Source: Xanthomonas sp. GPE 39
GTDB taxonomy: Bacteria; Pseudomonadota; Gammaproteobacteria; Xanthomonadales; Xanthomonadaceae
Direction of reading: 5' to 3'
DNA: 64,000 bases
Assembly (NCBI RefSeq): GCF_000963005.1
Contig: NZ_JZHZ01000007.1
Location: forward strand, 1,252,118 to 1,316,117
Shown: positions 41,958 through 50,961 of the stretch, in pieces
Layout of the letters: every line of letters begins with the position of its first letter
Position numbering within the stretch: the stretch's first letter is position 1
The notes under the pieces: model-generated
The model's database searches: none
What the model saw: only the letters and a program-made list of their open reading frames with translations
Told to the model about the DNA's origin: nothing
Made by a program: the position numbers and the translations under genes

Positions 41958-42632
41958 TCACTCTTCGCGCTCACGGTAGCGGGAGTGCAGGAGCAGGATG
42001 TACAGCGTGCCGGCCGTGCCAGTCAGCAGCGCCGGCACCAACAGCGCATTGAAGCCGATGCGGCGGTACGCCAATGCGCCGATGACGCCGCCGAGCAGGA
42101 ATCCGCCGATGATCAGCAGACTCAGACGGATGCGCTGGCGCGGTAGCGGTAGGCCGCTGAGTGCCTGGCCCAGGCCGATTCCTAGATCGGTGAACATGCC
42201 GGTGAGGTGGGTGGTGCGTACCACTGTGCCGCTGTAGATCGTGGTGGTGGCGTTTTGCAGGCCGCAGGCGGTTGCGGCGAGCAGAGCGCCAAACAACGGC
42301 TGATGTTTGAATGCCTGTATTGCCGCAAGTAACAGCAGTGACTCCAGTGCGAGCGCCAGACCATAGCGCCGGCTCAGGCGCAGCCGGCGATCCCGCACGA
42401 GGCCGCCCGCCAGCACCGCGCCGCTCAGGAACGCCAGCACCACACCACTGAGTTGACCGATGGCGCGCAGGTCAGCGTCAGCCAGCGCCGCGCCGAGCAA
42501 GGTCGTGGTGCCGGTGAGGTGGGTCACCGCCTGATGCTCGAAGCCGAGGTAGCCCACCACGTTGACCATGCCGGCCACGCTGGCCAATGCAGCGGCGAAA
42601 ATCCAAGCCCAGCCTGGCAACGCGAAGCTCAT
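41958..42632 (-). CDS. DUF1275 (YoaK-type) membrane protein
   Basis: The 224-residue protein has six or seven hydrophobic helices and the family pattern: WAWIFAAALASVAGMVNVVGYLGF at the start, THLTGTTTLLG, then GLQNATTTIYSGTVVRTTHLTGMFTDLG in the middle. YoaK-type proteins are inner-membrane proteins of unknown transport or sensing role. A GTG at 42674 would add 14 residues; the ATG at 42632 matches the usual start but has no obvious ribosome site, so the choice is open. It is the last gene of the minus-strand group bcp-phoH-lipoprotein. Confidence 0.85.
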   Translation of the reverse strand: MSFALPGWAWIFAAALASVAGMVNVVGYLGFEHQAVTHLTGTTTLLGAALADADLRAIGQLSGVVLAFLSGAVLAGGLVRDRRLRLSRRYGLALALESLLLLAAIQAFKHQPLFGALLAATACGLQNATTTIYSGTVVRTTHLTGMFTDLGIGLGQALSGLPLPRQRIRLSLLIIGGFLLGGVIGALAYRRIGFNALLVPALLTGTAGTLYILLLHSRYREREE

Positions 42633-42683
42633 GCGGTTTGCTGACGCGCATGTATCTGACAGCGGCGCAGGCACGCGGCCATC

Positions 42684-43175
42684 TCAGTGGCTGCCGTTGA
42701 CCGCGATCTCGGAGAAGCTAAGGTTGGCCGGATCGTAGACCGCGCCCCAGAAGCGACCGCCGCCGCCACAGGCGCGTACTGCATCGACGCTTGGGTTGCG
42801 ATTGCTGTCGTCGTCCGGGGCGAAAGCGTTGACATAGATCGCTTGCTTACCGTTGTACACGATGCCCACATATTGGCGATCTGAGCCCGATGGATCGGCG
42901 ATCTGCGGCTGTAGTTGCGCCAGATGCGCTTCCAGTTGCGCGATCTGCTCAGGCGTTGGAATCCAGTAGCCGCTCACCGCGCGCTCGTGGTGTGCGGGGC
43001 TGTCGCGCGCGCAGGTGTCCAGCACCTGTGCGGCGGTGCTGTTACGCGTGATCACCCACGATTGCCCGACCTTGAGCGCGGTTGGTACGCTGGCTGGACC
43101 GGGTGCGGTGGCGCAGGCGCCGAGCAGGGCCATGACCAGTGCCGCGCCGCTCAGGCGCACGCCCACGATACTCAC
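42684..43175 (-). CDS. Hypothetical lipoprotein coupled to the PIN-PhoH gene
   Basis: The 163-residue product has a short N-terminus with lipobox ALLGAC (Cys21) and a mature part with VGQSWVITRNSTAAQVLDTCARD, a short helix region (EQIAQLEAHLAQLQPQ), then IVYNGKQAIYVNAFAP and GGGGRFWGAVYDPANLSFSEIAVNG. The latter looks like a small beta-rich periplasmic domain. The start is GTG, overlapping the phoH stop (GTGA) with ggagg in front, so it is translationally coupled to phoH. I do not recognise the domain. A longer open frame continues upstream inside phoH but is not the gene. Confidence 0.8.
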   Translation of the reverse strand: MSIVGVRLSGAALVMALLGACATAPGPASVPTALKVGQSWVITRNSTAAQVLDTCARDSPAHHERAVSGYWIPTPEQIAQLEAHLAQLQPQIADPSGSDRQYVGIVYNGKQAIYVNAFAPDDDSNRNPSVDAVRACGGGGRFWGAVYDPANLSFSEIAVNGSH

Positions 43176-44572
43176 AGCACCTCCGAGGCATAGTCGGCCA
43201 GACGTGAGCGCTCGCCACGGCGCAGGGTGATGTGCGCGCTGTGCGGCCAAGCTTTGAAGCGGTCCACCGCATAGGTGAGGCCGGAGGTGGTTTCGGTCAG
43301 ATAGGGGGTGTCGATCTGTTCGACGTTGCCCAGGCAGACGATCTTGGTGCCGGGGCCGGCACGAGTGATCAGCGTCTTCATCTGCTTGGGCGTCAGGTTC
43401 TGCGCTTCGTCCAGGATCAGATAGCGCGACAGGAACGTGCGCCCGCGCATGAAGTTCATCGAGCGGATCTTGATCCGGCTGGCGAGCAGGTCGTTGGTCG
43501 CCGCGCGGCCCCAGGCGCCGCCTTCCTGGGTGTGGGTCAGCACTTCCAGGTTGTCGGTCAGTGCGCCCATCCATGGGGTCATCTTTTCCTCCTCGGTGCC
43601 AGGCAGGAAGCCGATGTCTTCGCCGACGCTGACCGTCGCACGGGTCATGATGATTTCGCGGTAGCGCTGCTGGTCCATGGTCTGTGCCAGACCCGCCGCC
43701 AGCGCCAGCAGGGTCTTGCCGGTGCCGGCGGTGCCGAGCAGAGTGACAAAGTCGATTTCCGGGTCCATCAGTGCGTTGAGCGCGAAGTTCTGCTCGCGGT
43801 TGCGCGCGGCAACGCCCCACACCGCGTGCTGGCCACTGCGGAAGTCGTCCACCAGCGCCAGCGTGGCCTTGCGGTCAGCGTTGACCTTGGTGACGCGTAG
43901 TTCCACCTCGTCGTCGCCGGGCAGATATAGGTACTGGTTCGGATACCAGTCCTCGTCGGTGGCCAGCGCAATTTCGTAACAGGTGCGCCCCTTGTCGCTC
44001 CAGCTACGCAGGTCTTGGTTGTGTTTCTGCCAGAAATGCTCTGGTAGTTCGATCGCGCCGGTGTAGAGCAGGCTGAAATCGTCGAGCGCGCGGTCGTTCT
44101 CGTAGTCTTCGGCGGCCAGGCCGCTGATCGCCGCCTTGATCCGTAGGTTGATGTCCTTGGAGACCAGAATCACCGGCGTTTCCGGACGCTCCTCGCACAG
44201 CGCCAGCACGGAGGCCAGAATCTTGTTGTCCGGGGCGACGCTGCCGAAGCTGCGCGCGGGCTCGACCGGCTGGATCTGGAAGTACAGCTTGCCGATGCCG
44301 CTGTTGCTCTTGAGTTGGATGCCTTGCGGGTGACTCAGTGGGATGCCGGAGGCGATCTGCTCGGCGCCGGCGCCTTCGATCAACTCGTTGAGGAAGCGGC
44401 TGACCTGCCGTGCGTTGCGGCTGACTTCGGACATGCCCTTCTTGGCGTTGTCCAGTTCCTCGATCACCTGCATCGGCAGGAATACGTCGTGTTCCTCGAA
44501 CTTGAACAGCGCGGTCGGATCGTGCATGAGCACATTGGTATCCAACACGTAGATGCGCTTGCCTCGGGTCAT
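43172..44572 (-). CDS. PIN domain-PhoH ATPase fusion (PhoH2/YlaK type)
   Basis: The 466-residue protein joins an N-terminal PIN domain (residues about 5-140) to a C-terminal PhoH ATPase domain. PIN acidic residues appear in YVLDTNVLMHDP, VIEELDNAKKG and SKDINLRIKAA. The ATPase has Walker [16 protein letters not shown], the YREIIMTRATVSVGEDIGFLPGT block and Walker B YLILDEAQNLTPKQMKTLITR. PhoH2 proteins are reported as ATP-dependent RNA helicase/RNases. Start at ATG 44572 gives the PIN signature; upstream extension is not homologous. It lies between bcp and a lipoprotein gene, all on one strand. Confidence 0.92.
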   Translation of the reverse strand: MTRGKRIYVLDTNVLMHDPTALFKFEEHDVFLPMQVIEELDNAKKGMSEVSRNARQVSRFLNELIEGAGAEQIASGIPLSHPQGIQLKSNSGIGKLYFQIQPVEPARSFGSVAPDNKILASVLALCEERPETPVILVSKDINLRIKAAISGLAAEDYENDRALDDFSLLYTGAIELPEHFWQKHNQDLRSWSDKGRTCYEIALATDEDWYPNQYLYLPGDDEVELRVTKVNADRKATLALVDDFRSGQHAVWGVAARNREQNFALNALMDPEIDFVTLLGTAGTGKTLLALAAGLAQTMDQQRYREIIMTRATVSVGEDIGFLPGTEEEKMTPWMGALTDNLEVLTHTQEGGAWGRAATNDLLASRIKIRSMNFMRGRTFLSRYLILDEAQNLTPKQMKTLITRAGPGTKIVCLGNVEQIDTPYLTETTSGLTYAVDRFKAWPHSAHITLRRGERSRLADYASEVL

Positions 44573-44654
44573 CGTGGATTCCTGGAAAAGGGGCAGGGAA
44601 AAACCATCGCCGCCTGCTTGGCAGGGGGATGCGATGTACTGTGAACCAGGGTTG

Positions 44655-45134
44655 TCACTGCTGGGTGGCGGTCTGCAGTGTGTCGAGAACGGCCTGGGCG
44701 TGACCGGCAACCTTGACCTTGCGCCAGCTGTGCAGCACTTGGCCCGAAGGCGAGATGAGGAAGGTGCTACGCTCGATACCGAGCACCTGACGGCCGTACA
44801 TGTTCTTTTCCTTGATCACGTCAAAGGCGTGGCATAGCGCCTCGTCGGCATCGCTGATTAGTGGAAAGCGGAAGCCTTGCTTGGCGCAGAAGTTGTCGTG
44901 CGACTTCACCGAGTCGCGCGATACACCAAGCACCACGGCGCCGGCTTTCTGGAATTGCGGCAACAGCGCGTTGAAATCCAGCCCTTCGGTGGTGCAGCCA
45001 GGCGTGCTGTCCTTGGGATAGAAATACAGCACCAGCCAGCCACCGGCATAGTCGCCGAGCGTTGCGCTGGTGCCCCCAGACAGGGCCAGCGGCAAGGTCA
45101 GCGTGCTTCGATCCAGGGTATCGCCATCCTTCAT
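44655..45134 (-). CDS. bcp: Thioredoxin-dependent peroxiredoxin (Bcp type)
   Basis: The 159-residue peroxiredoxin has the peroxidatic Cys47 in YPKDSTPGCTTEG and no Cys five residues later. The likely resolving Cys is Cys82 in SHDNFCAKQGF, the spacing described for Xanthomonas Bcp. GVSRDSVKSH, FPLISDAD and KNMYGRQVLGIERSTFLI are also typical. It reduces hydrogen peroxide and organic hydroperoxides. It is about 60 bases downstream of the gcvR-like gene, the usual gcvR-bcp neighbourhood. Confidence 0.95.
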   Translation of the reverse strand: MKDGDTLDRSTLTLPLALSGGTSATLGDYAGGWLVLYFYPKDSTPGCTTEGLDFNALLPQFQKAGAVVLGVSRDSVKSHDNFCAKQGFRFPLISDADEALCHAFDVIKEKNMYGRQVLGIERSTFLISPSGQVLHSWRKVKVAGHAQAVLDTLQTATQQ

Positions 45135-45195
45135 GGGGTGTCCTCCGCGTGCATCGCCATCATCGGCGTTCGGTTGCGTCGCTGTCCAGCGCGTC

Positions 45196-45771
45196 TCAGA
45201 ACTTCATCGGGTCCATGATCGCGTCCAGGTTGAGGTGGTCGCAGAATTCGAGGAAGTCGTCGCGCAGTGCGGCGATGTGCATATTCGCCGGCACCCCGAT
45301 CGTCACCTGCGCCGAGAACATTTCCGCGCCGGTCTGCATTGCGCGGTAGCGCGTGCTTTGCAGGTTTTCGATGGTGATGCCCTGGCGGTCGAAGAAATCG
45401 GCCAACTGGAACAGGATGCCCGGTTTGTCGGCGGCGATGACCTCGACGATGTAAGGCAGCAGGTTGGACTGCGCTTGCTTGGGGCCGGTGCGGTACCACA
45501 CCAGCTTCATGCCTTCATCGCGCTCCAGCCGGGTGAGCATCGCTTCCAGTTTGGCCACCGCGTCCCAGGAGCCGGTCGCCAATGCGGTCACCGACACGTC
45601 GCGACCGACAGTGGCCAGACGCGCATCGACGAGGTTGCAACCGCTATCGGTGATACGACGTGTGACCGGCAATAAGGGCGACTCCGGATGCGTCGAGTAG
45701 GCGTTGATCAGGAGGTGGTTCTCGGTCGGCGCGGGCCGGGTTGTGGTGTCTGTCAAAGGGGCTTCCGGCAT
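45196..45771 (-). CDS. gcvR: Glycine cleavage system repressor-like protein (two ACT domains)
   Basis: The 191-residue product has two ACT-like segments: [35 protein letters not shown] (about 20-90) and [34 protein letters not shown] (about 105-180). This matches the GcvR/GcvR-like family, which acts with GcvA in glycine control in enterics. No gcvA is in the window, so the target is uncertain. It is divergent from dapA, and bcp follows it. The start is ATG 45771, preceded by a variable region; the frame continues upstream across dapA, which is a shadow. Confidence 0.85.
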   Translation of the reverse strand: MPEAPLTDTTTRPAPTENHLLINAYSTHPESPLLPVTRRITDSGCNLVDARLATVGRDVSVTALATGSWDAVAKLEAMLTRLERDEGMKLVWYRTGPKQAQSNLLPYIVEVIAADKPGILFQLADFFDRQGITIENLQSTRYRAMQTGAEMFSAQVTIGVPANMHIAALRDDFLEFCDHLNLDAIMDPMKF

Positions 45772-45915
45772 TGCGTATGGCTGAACGGCGTCAGGGCAGT
45801 GGCCCGACATGAAGTGCAGCATACTTGCCCGCGCTTTCGGGCCGCAAGTAACATGCACGGCAAACCCGTCGGCGCAGGCCGCGCGGCCCTCATTTCCCAG
45901 CGAGCACTCGGCATC

Positions 45916-46824
45916 TTGTCTCTCTCCGGCATCATCACCGCTCTGGCCACGCCCTTCCAGGTCAATGGCGATCTCGATCTCGACGCCTGGCAGCGGTTGC
46001 TCAAGGCTCAGCTCGGAGGCGGTGTTCAGGGTGTCGTGGTGGCGGGATCGACCGGCGAAGCGGCCGCGTTGCTGGATGATGAATACGATCTGCTGATGCG
46101 CGAGGCGGTTGTTGCCATCGGTGGGCGCGTGCCGGTGCTGGCTGGCACGGGCTTGTCCGCTACCGCCAAGACCGTGGCGTTGACGCGTCGCGCGGCGGCC
46201 AATGGCGCGCAGTACGCGCTGGTGGTGACGCCGCCTTATGTGCGTCCGACGCAGGCTGGCTTGCTGGCGCACTACACGCAAGTGGCCGATCAAGGTGGCC
46301 TGCCGGTAGTGCTGTACAACGTGCCAGGACGCACCGGCTGCGATTTGTTGCCTGAAACCGTGGCGCAACTGGCGCAGCACCCCGCGATCGTCGGCATCAA
46401 AGAGGCCAGTAGCGATCCGCAGCGTATCGCCGCGCTCGCGGCCCTGCGCAGTGAGCACTTTGCCGTGCTGAGCGGTGACGACGGCAGCGCCGCGCAGGCC
46501 ATGCTGAGCGGCTTCGACGGCCTAATTTCGGTGGCGTCCAATGCCTTGCCCGGCGCCTATCGCCATTTGTGCGATCTGGCGCGGGCCCAGCAGGTCGAGC
46601 CGACGCAGGCCTGGGATGCGCGTCTGCGGCCCTTCCACGCCTTTTGCGGCATCGAATCCAACCCGATCCCGGTCAAAGCGCTATTGCAGCGTGCCGGGAT
46701 CGGCCAGGGCTTGCGGCTGCCGCTGCTGCCGTTGTCGGCGGCGCACCATGCCACGGCCGACCGTCTTGCTGCCGACGCCGTCGCGTTGGAACATTTATCC
46801 AGCCGCGAAACGCTCGCGGCCTGA
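45916..46824 (+). CDS. dapA: 4-hydroxy-tetrahydrodipicolinate synthase
   Basis: The product (302 residues from TTG 45916) condenses pyruvate and aspartate semialdehyde in lysine/diaminopimelate synthesis. It shows [27 protein letters not shown], the Tyr in [12 protein letters not shown] and the Schiff-base Lys in [11 protein letters not shown]. The start is probably TTG 45916, which gives the family N-terminus [14 protein letters not shown]; the nearest ATG (45853) adds 21 residues unlike the family. The ribosome site is weak for either. bamC-like lipoprotein follows 17 bases downstream, as in enteric dapA-bamC. Confidence 0.94.
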   Translation: MSLSGIITALATPFQVNGDLDLDAWQRLLKAQLGGGVQGVVVAGSTGEAAALLDDEYDLLMREAVVAIGGRVPVLAGTGLSATAKTVALTRRAAANGAQYALVVTPPYVRPTQAGLLAHYTQVADQGGLPVVLYNVPGRTGCDLLPETVAQLAQHPAIVGIKEASSDPQRIAALAALRSEHFAVLSGDDGSAAQAMLSGFDGLISVASNALPGAYRHLCDLARAQQVEPTQAWDARLRPFHAFCGIESNPIPVKALLQRAGIGQGLRLPLLPLSAAHHATADRLAADAVALEHLSSRETLAA

Positions 46825-46841
46825 CCCCAGGAGATTGATTG

Positions 46842-47360
46842 ATGCGTGCTTCCGTTCCCTACGTCCGCGTGCTATCGGCCGCCGTTCTGGCGACCACCAT
46901 GGTCGCGGCCACCAGCGGTTGCCACTGGTTCCACAAGGGCAAGCCGCGGGGCGATTACTTGTTGCCGCCCGCCATGCGGCCGCTGGAAGTGCCACCGGAC
47001 CTGAGCGTGCCAGATACTTCGGCGGCGATGAAGGTCCCAGCGCTGGCGTCGGCCCAACGTCCGGCGGCGGCCCAGGCTCCGGCCGCGTCCAATAGTGGCT
47101 TCGTGGTGCCGGGCGCGCGCGATCAGGTGTTCGGCCAGGTCGGCGATGCCCTGGGCGGTATCCCGGGCGTCACCATTGCCAGCAGCGCGAAATTGCTCGG
47201 CTCCTATGACGTGGGCTATGAAGGCAGCAATTTCCTGATCCGCGTGGTGCCCGTGGATGCCGGGGTGTCGGTGTCGGCGGTCGATGCGCGTGGCCTGCCG
47301 GCGTCCGGTGAGGCCCCGGTCAAGCTGATCGAGGCGCTGAAGGCCAAGCTCGTCCACTGA
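46842..47360 (+). CDS. Short BamC-like lipoprotein
   Basis: The 172-residue protein has a lipobox AATSGC (Cys27) and then a stretch with GDYLLPPAMRPLEVPPDLSVP, matching the N-terminal segment of BamC that binds BamD. Only one C-terminal helix-grip-like domain follows (about residues 90-172), whereas E. coli BamC has two. BamC is an accessory part of the outer-membrane protein assembly complex. Location after dapA supports the call. Start is ATG 46842, behind aggag (46829-46833). Identity as BamC family is good; the reduced size is the uncertain point. A strong terminator follows. Confidence 0.8.
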   Translation: MRASVPYVRVLSAAVLATTMVAATSGCHWFHKGKPRGDYLLPPAMRPLEVPPDLSVPDTSAAMKVPALASAQRPAAAQAPAASNSGFVVPGARDQVFGQVGDALGGIPGVTIASSAKLLGSYDVGYEGSNFLIRVVPVDAGVSVSAVDARGLPASGEAPVKLIEALKAKLVH

Positions 47361-47418
47361 ACTTGAGCAAGCGTTGGCAGTGTGGCGTTCGCGCCCGCTG
47401 TGGCGCGCAAAACATGAA

Positions 47419-47449
47419 ACGGGCACCTCAGGGTGCCCGTTCGTTTTTG
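47419..47449 (+). terminator. Intrinsic terminator after the BamC-like gene
   Basis: ACGGGCACC (47419-47427) pairs with GGTGCCCGT (47432-47440) over loop TCAG, followed by tcgttttt. It ends the dapA-bamC unit. Confidence 0.9.
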
Positions 47450-47560
47450 TGTCGCGGCGTTTTTGATGTGGTTGTGCGCGAGCGTCACCAGGTTTTTCGG
47501 GAGCGCTCGTGCTGGCCGGGCAGGCATGGAGCTGCACAGCCGCGCATGATTGCGCGTCGC

Positions 47561-47884
47561 CTATTTCTGCAGTAACGACAACTTGTTTGGTTTGCCGTCC
47601 CATTCGGCCGCATCTGCTAGCGGTTCCTGGCGCGTGGTCAGGACCGGCCACGCTTTGGCCAGTTCCGCGTTCAACGCGACGAAGCCTTCCTGGCCGGCCG
47701 GCACGTCATCCTCGGGATAGATGGCGTTGGCCGGGCATTCCGGTTCGCACAGGGTGCAGTCGATGCACTCGTCCGGGTCGATCACCATGAAGTTTGGGCC
47801 GGCGTGGAAACAATCCACGGGGCACACCTCCACGCAGTCGGTGTATTTGCATTTGATGCAGTTTTCAGTGACGACGAAAGGCAT
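47561..47884 (-). CDS. fdxA: Seven-iron ferredoxin FdxA
   Basis: The 107-residue ferredoxin has two cluster-binding segments: [21 protein letters not shown] and [24 protein letters not shown]. The first, with its extended spacing, is the 3Fe-4S type and the second the 4Fe-4S type, so it is a 7Fe ferredoxin like Azotobacter FdI/FdxA. It carries electrons in the cytoplasm; the partner is not evident here. It stands alone between the bamC-like gene and the dgo operon. Confidence 0.95.
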   Translation of the reverse strand: MPFVVTENCIKCKYTDCVEVCPVDCFHAGPNFMVIDPDECIDCTLCEPECPANAIYPEDDVPAGQEGFVALNAELAKAWPVLTTRQEPLADAAEWDGKPNKLSLLQK

Positions 47885-47976
47885 GGTTCGATCCGTAAAT
47901 TAAGCCTGCAATTCTAAAACAGTCGATGTCGTGGAGTGGAGAATGGATCCGTGGCCGCTCGCCTGACGGGGACGGA

Positions 47977-48879
47977 TCAACTGGCGATGCCGCCGTGCTG
48001 CCGTGCCAGCCGGTATAGCCCGCGTGCGGCCAGATCTTCCGGGTGGGTGTGCACGGTACTGCCGAGTGCGCGCAATGCGTGCGTGTAGCGCGTCAGCAGG
48101 CCGCTGCCTCCGACCAGATGCACCATTGGCGCCAGCGGCAGGCGTGCGCGCAGTTCGTGGCCGATCAGCAACCCGGACAGGTAGGACGGCGCCGCCGCTG
48201 CGCTCAGGCGTTCGAACAATCCCAGGCTGCGCACGCCGAACAGATGATGCAGCAATCCTCCGGGATCGCCGCTGCGCTGCACCCCGGCAGCGAAGCCGGG
48301 GGCATCGAACGTGGCGTCGTCGGGTTCCATCAGCCGCGCCAGCAGGCTGTGTTGGCGCAGCAGTGCGTAGAGTTCGCCGGTCATCATTGTCACCAGTGCG
48401 GCGATGCGGCCGTGTTCCAGATCCACCCATTTGCTGTGGGTGCCCGGCAGGCAAACGCTGTGGTGGGCGTGGTCCTGCCGCTCCTGCGCCAGGATGTCGA
48501 GCAGCCCGATCAATTGGGTTTCCTCGCCACGCATCACGTCCGGCACGGGTGCATGGGTGCTGGTGGCGACGCCGGGTACGAACCACAGCGTGCGTCCAGG
48601 CAGCGCCGGATCCTGCAGCGGGCGCATCGCCGCAGCGAGTGCGGCGGTGTCGGCGGGGCAGGGCGCGTAGGGCAGTTCGATCCATCCATTGCGGCTGCCG
48701 ATCATGCCGCAGAGCACGACGTCGCCCGGCCAGGTGTCGATCAATGTGGCCAGGGTCGCGGCGAAATGGCCTTGGCAGACCGCGATGCCTTGATCGCTGC
48801 GGCGTTGTTCGAGGATGCCGCCGTCGGCGTCGAGCCGATAGCCGCGCAGGCTGCTGGTCCCCCAGTCGATGACGATCAT
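47977..48879 (-). CDS. dgoK: 2-dehydro-3-deoxygalactonokinase
   Basis: The 300-residue sugar kinase phosphorylates KDGal to 2-keto-3-deoxy-6-phosphogalactonate in the De Ley-Doudoroff pathway. It begins MIVIDWGTSSLRGYRLDADGG (phosphate-1 motif) and contains VLCGMIGSRNGW, CLPGTHSKWVDLEHGRIAALVTMMTGELYALL and HLVGGSGLLTRYTHAL. It is last of four genes and overlaps the lactonase stop by four bases. The ATG at 48879 lies inside a longer open frame whose upstream part overlaps the lactonase. Confidence 0.94.
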   Translation of the reverse strand: MIVIDWGTSSLRGYRLDADGGILEQRRSDQGIAVCQGHFAATLATLIDTWPGDVVLCGMIGSRNGWIELPYAPCPADTAALAAAMRPLQDPALPGRTLWFVPGVATSTHAPVPDVMRGEETQLIGLLDILAQERQDHAHHSVCLPGTHSKWVDLEHGRIAALVTMMTGELYALLRQHSLLARLMEPDDATFDAPGFAAGVQRSGDPGGLLHHLFGVRSLGLFERLSAAAAPSYLSGLLIGHELRARLPLAPMVHLVGGSGLLTRYTHALRALGSTVHTHPEDLAARGLYRLARQHGGIAS

Positions 48880-49805
48880 GCGCTGGCGATGCGTCCTTCG
48901 GGCAGGCCGGCAATGCCGACTGCGGCGACGAACACGCCACCGGCCTGCGGTGTGCGCGCCAGTTCGGCCTCGCTGTGGTCCTGGCGCGAGGTGCTCAGGT
49001 ACAGCGTGGTGCCGTCTGCACCGCCCAGGGCGGGACAACTGGGATGTTTGACCGGCAGTGCGACACGCCGCTCGATGCTGCCATCTGGGCGGTAGCGCAC
49101 CACCTGCCAGGCGCGCCATTGTGCGTTCCACACATGGCCTTCGGCATCGACGATGGCGCCGTCCGGTTCGCCGCCGTCGCGCTCCAGTTCGACGAACACT
49201 CGGCTATTGCTGGTGTGAGCACTGGCGGCGTCGTAGTCGCAGCACAGGATGCGTGGTTGCACCGAATCGCAGTAGTACATGGTGCGGCCATCGGCGCTGA
49301 AGCAGATCGCGTTGGGAATGGCCACGCCGGGCAGTGGCAGTCGGCGTAGACCGTGGCGCGCGGACCATTGGTAGAAGCTGCCGACCGCTGCCCGATCGGC
49401 GCGCTCGCTCATGGTGCCGAACACGAAGTTGCCGTGGCGATCGCTGCGGCCATCGTTGCTGCGGGTGTCGTCGCGCTCGGGTTCGAGTTCGGCGAGTTGC
49501 TGCAGCGGCAACAAGGTGCTGGCCGTGTCGGTGGCGGCATCCGGGTCGGCGACGTACACGCCCTTGACCATCGCCAGCAGTAGCCGACCATCGTCGAACA
49601 GGCCCAGGCAGCCGGGACGGTCGGGCAGGTCCCAGTGCCGGGTCGCGCCGCTGCCTGGGGCGTGCCGCCACAAGCGACGGCCGGTGATGTCGACCCAGAA
49701 CAGTACCTGGCGATGCTCGCACCACAGGATGCTTTCGCCATGCGCGCAGCGGCTATCCACGGCCAGCGTCGCGCTGTGTTGGGCACAAGAGGCGTGTGTG
49801 TTCAT
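48876..49805 (-). CDS. SMP-30/gluconolactonase-family sugar lactonase
   Basis: The 309-residue protein is a six-bladed beta-propeller SMP-30/regucalcin lactonase. Metal-site segments include HGESILWCEHRQVLFWVDI near the start, SNDGRSDRHGNFVFGTMSER in the middle, PNAICFSADGRTMYYCDS and EPDGAIVDAEGHVWNAQW. In this operon it probably opens D-galactono-1,4-lactone to galactonate, feeding DgoD. It overlaps dgoK by four bases and lies four bases after dgoD. The substrate is inferred from context. Confidence 0.92.
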   Translation of the reverse strand: MNTHASCAQHSATLAVDSRCAHGESILWCEHRQVLFWVDITGRRLWRHAPGSGATRHWDLPDRPGCLGLFDDGRLLLAMVKGVYVADPDAATDTASTLLPLQQLAELEPERDDTRSNDGRSDRHGNFVFGTMSERADRAAVGSFYQWSARHGLRRLPLPGVAIPNAICFSADGRTMYYCDSVQPRILCCDYDAASAHTSNSRVFVELERDGGEPDGAIVDAEGHVWNAQWRAWQVVRYRPDGSIERRVALPVKHPSCPALGGADGTTLYLSTSRQDHSEAELARTPQAGGVFVAAVGIAGLPEGRIASA

Positions 49806-49809
49806 GCAA

Positions 49810-50961
49810 TCACCATTCGGCGATGCTGCCGTCGGCGTGGCGCCAGACCGGGTTGTGCCAGTCCGGTGGATTGGCGCTGGCATGGCGCAGGCGGTCTTCG
49901 TCGATTTCCACGCCCAGGCCCGGTTTGGGCAATGCGGCGATGCTGCCGCTCGCGTCGCAGGCGAAGTCGTCCTGATTGAGCACGTAGTCGAGCAGGTCGG
50001 CGCCTTCGTTGTAGTGGATGCCGATGCTTTGCTCCTGCAGCACCGCGTTGTGCGAGACGAAGTCCACCTGCAGGCAGGCGGCCAGGGCGACCGGGCCGAG
50101 CGGGCAGTGCGGGGCCAGGCCGACGTCGTAGGTCTCGGCCATGCTGGCGATCTTCAGGCATTCGGTAATGCCGCCGGCGTGCGAGAGATCCGGTTGCAGC
50201 AGCGACAGGCCACCGGCTTGCAGCACCGGTTTGAAGTCGAAGCGCGAGAACATGCGCTCGCCGGCGGCCAGCGGGATCGGTGTGGCCGCGGCCAGGCGCG
50301 GGTAGTACTCGGCCAGTTCCGGCAGCACCGGCTCTTCCACGAACAGCGGCTTGAACGGTTCCAGCTCGCGCAGCAGCACGCGCGCCATCGGCGCGGCGAC
50401 CCGGCCATGGAAATCGATCCCGAAATCGATGCTGGTGCCGAAGGCCTCGCGGATCTGCGCGACCTTGGCGATTGCCGCGTCCACCGCGCGGGGGCCGTCG
50501 ATCAGCTTCATCTCCTCGGTGCCGTTGAATTTGAATGTGTCGAAACCGAGGTCGCGGTAGCTCTGGATCTGCGCGATGGTCGCCGCGGGGCGGTCGCCGC
50601 CGACCCAGCGATAGGTTTTCATGCGTTCGCGTACCAACCCGCCCAGCAGTTCGTAGACCGGCACGCCGAGTGCTTTGCCCTTGATGTCCCACAAGGCCTG
50701 GTCGATGCCGGCAATGGCGCTCATCAGGATCGGGCCGCCGCGATAGAAGCCACTGCGATAAAGCAGTTGCCACAGATCGTTGATTCTTCCGGGATCCTTA
50801 CCGATCAAATAGCCGCTGAGTTCGTGTACCGCAGCCTCGACGCTGCGCGCGCGGCCCTCGATGACCGGTTCGCCCCAGCCGGTAATGCCTTCGTCGGTTT
50901 CGACCTTCAGAAACAGCCAGCGCGGCGCCGCGTGGTAGGTGGTGAGGCGGACGATTTTCAT
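49810..50961 (-). CDS. dgoD: D-galactonate dehydratase
   Basis: The 383-residue enolase-superfamily enzyme dehydrates galactonate to KDGal. It agrees closely with E. coli DgoD from memory: [128 protein letters not shown] and [14 protein letters not shown]. The metal ligands lie in the DFHG, EEP and GER segments. It overlaps dgoA by four bases, making a coupled operon. Confidence 0.97.
   Translation of the reverse strand: MKIVRLTTYHAAPRWLFLKVETDEGITGWGEPVIEGRARSVEAAVHELSGYLIGKDPGRINDLWQLLYRSGFYRGGPILMSAIAGIDQALWDIKGKALGVPVYELLGGLVRERMKTYRWVGGDRPAATIAQIQSYRDLGFDTFKFNGTEEMKLIDGPRAVDAAIAKVAQIREAFGTSIDFGIDFHGRVAAPMARVLLRELEPFKPLFVEEPVLPELAEYYPRLAAATPIPLAAGERMFSRFDFKPVLQAGGLSLLQPDLSHAGGITECLKIASMAETYDVGLAPHCPLGPVALAACLQVDFVSHNAVLQEQSIGIHYNEGADLLDYVLNQDDFACDASGSIAALPKPGLGVEIDEDRLRHASANPPDWHNPVWRHADGSIAEW

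Noticed and set aside
42684..43820. Long minus-strand frame that would make the lipoprotein gene 378 residues long
   Set aside because: The upstream half overlaps phoH in another frame with meaningless sequence; the GTG at 43175 with ggagg and a lipobox directly after it defines the real start.
45196..46458. 420-codon minus-strand frame extending the gcvR-like gene through dapA
   Set aside because: Homology to the two-ACT-domain family covers only the last 190 residues; the rest is a shadow of dapA.
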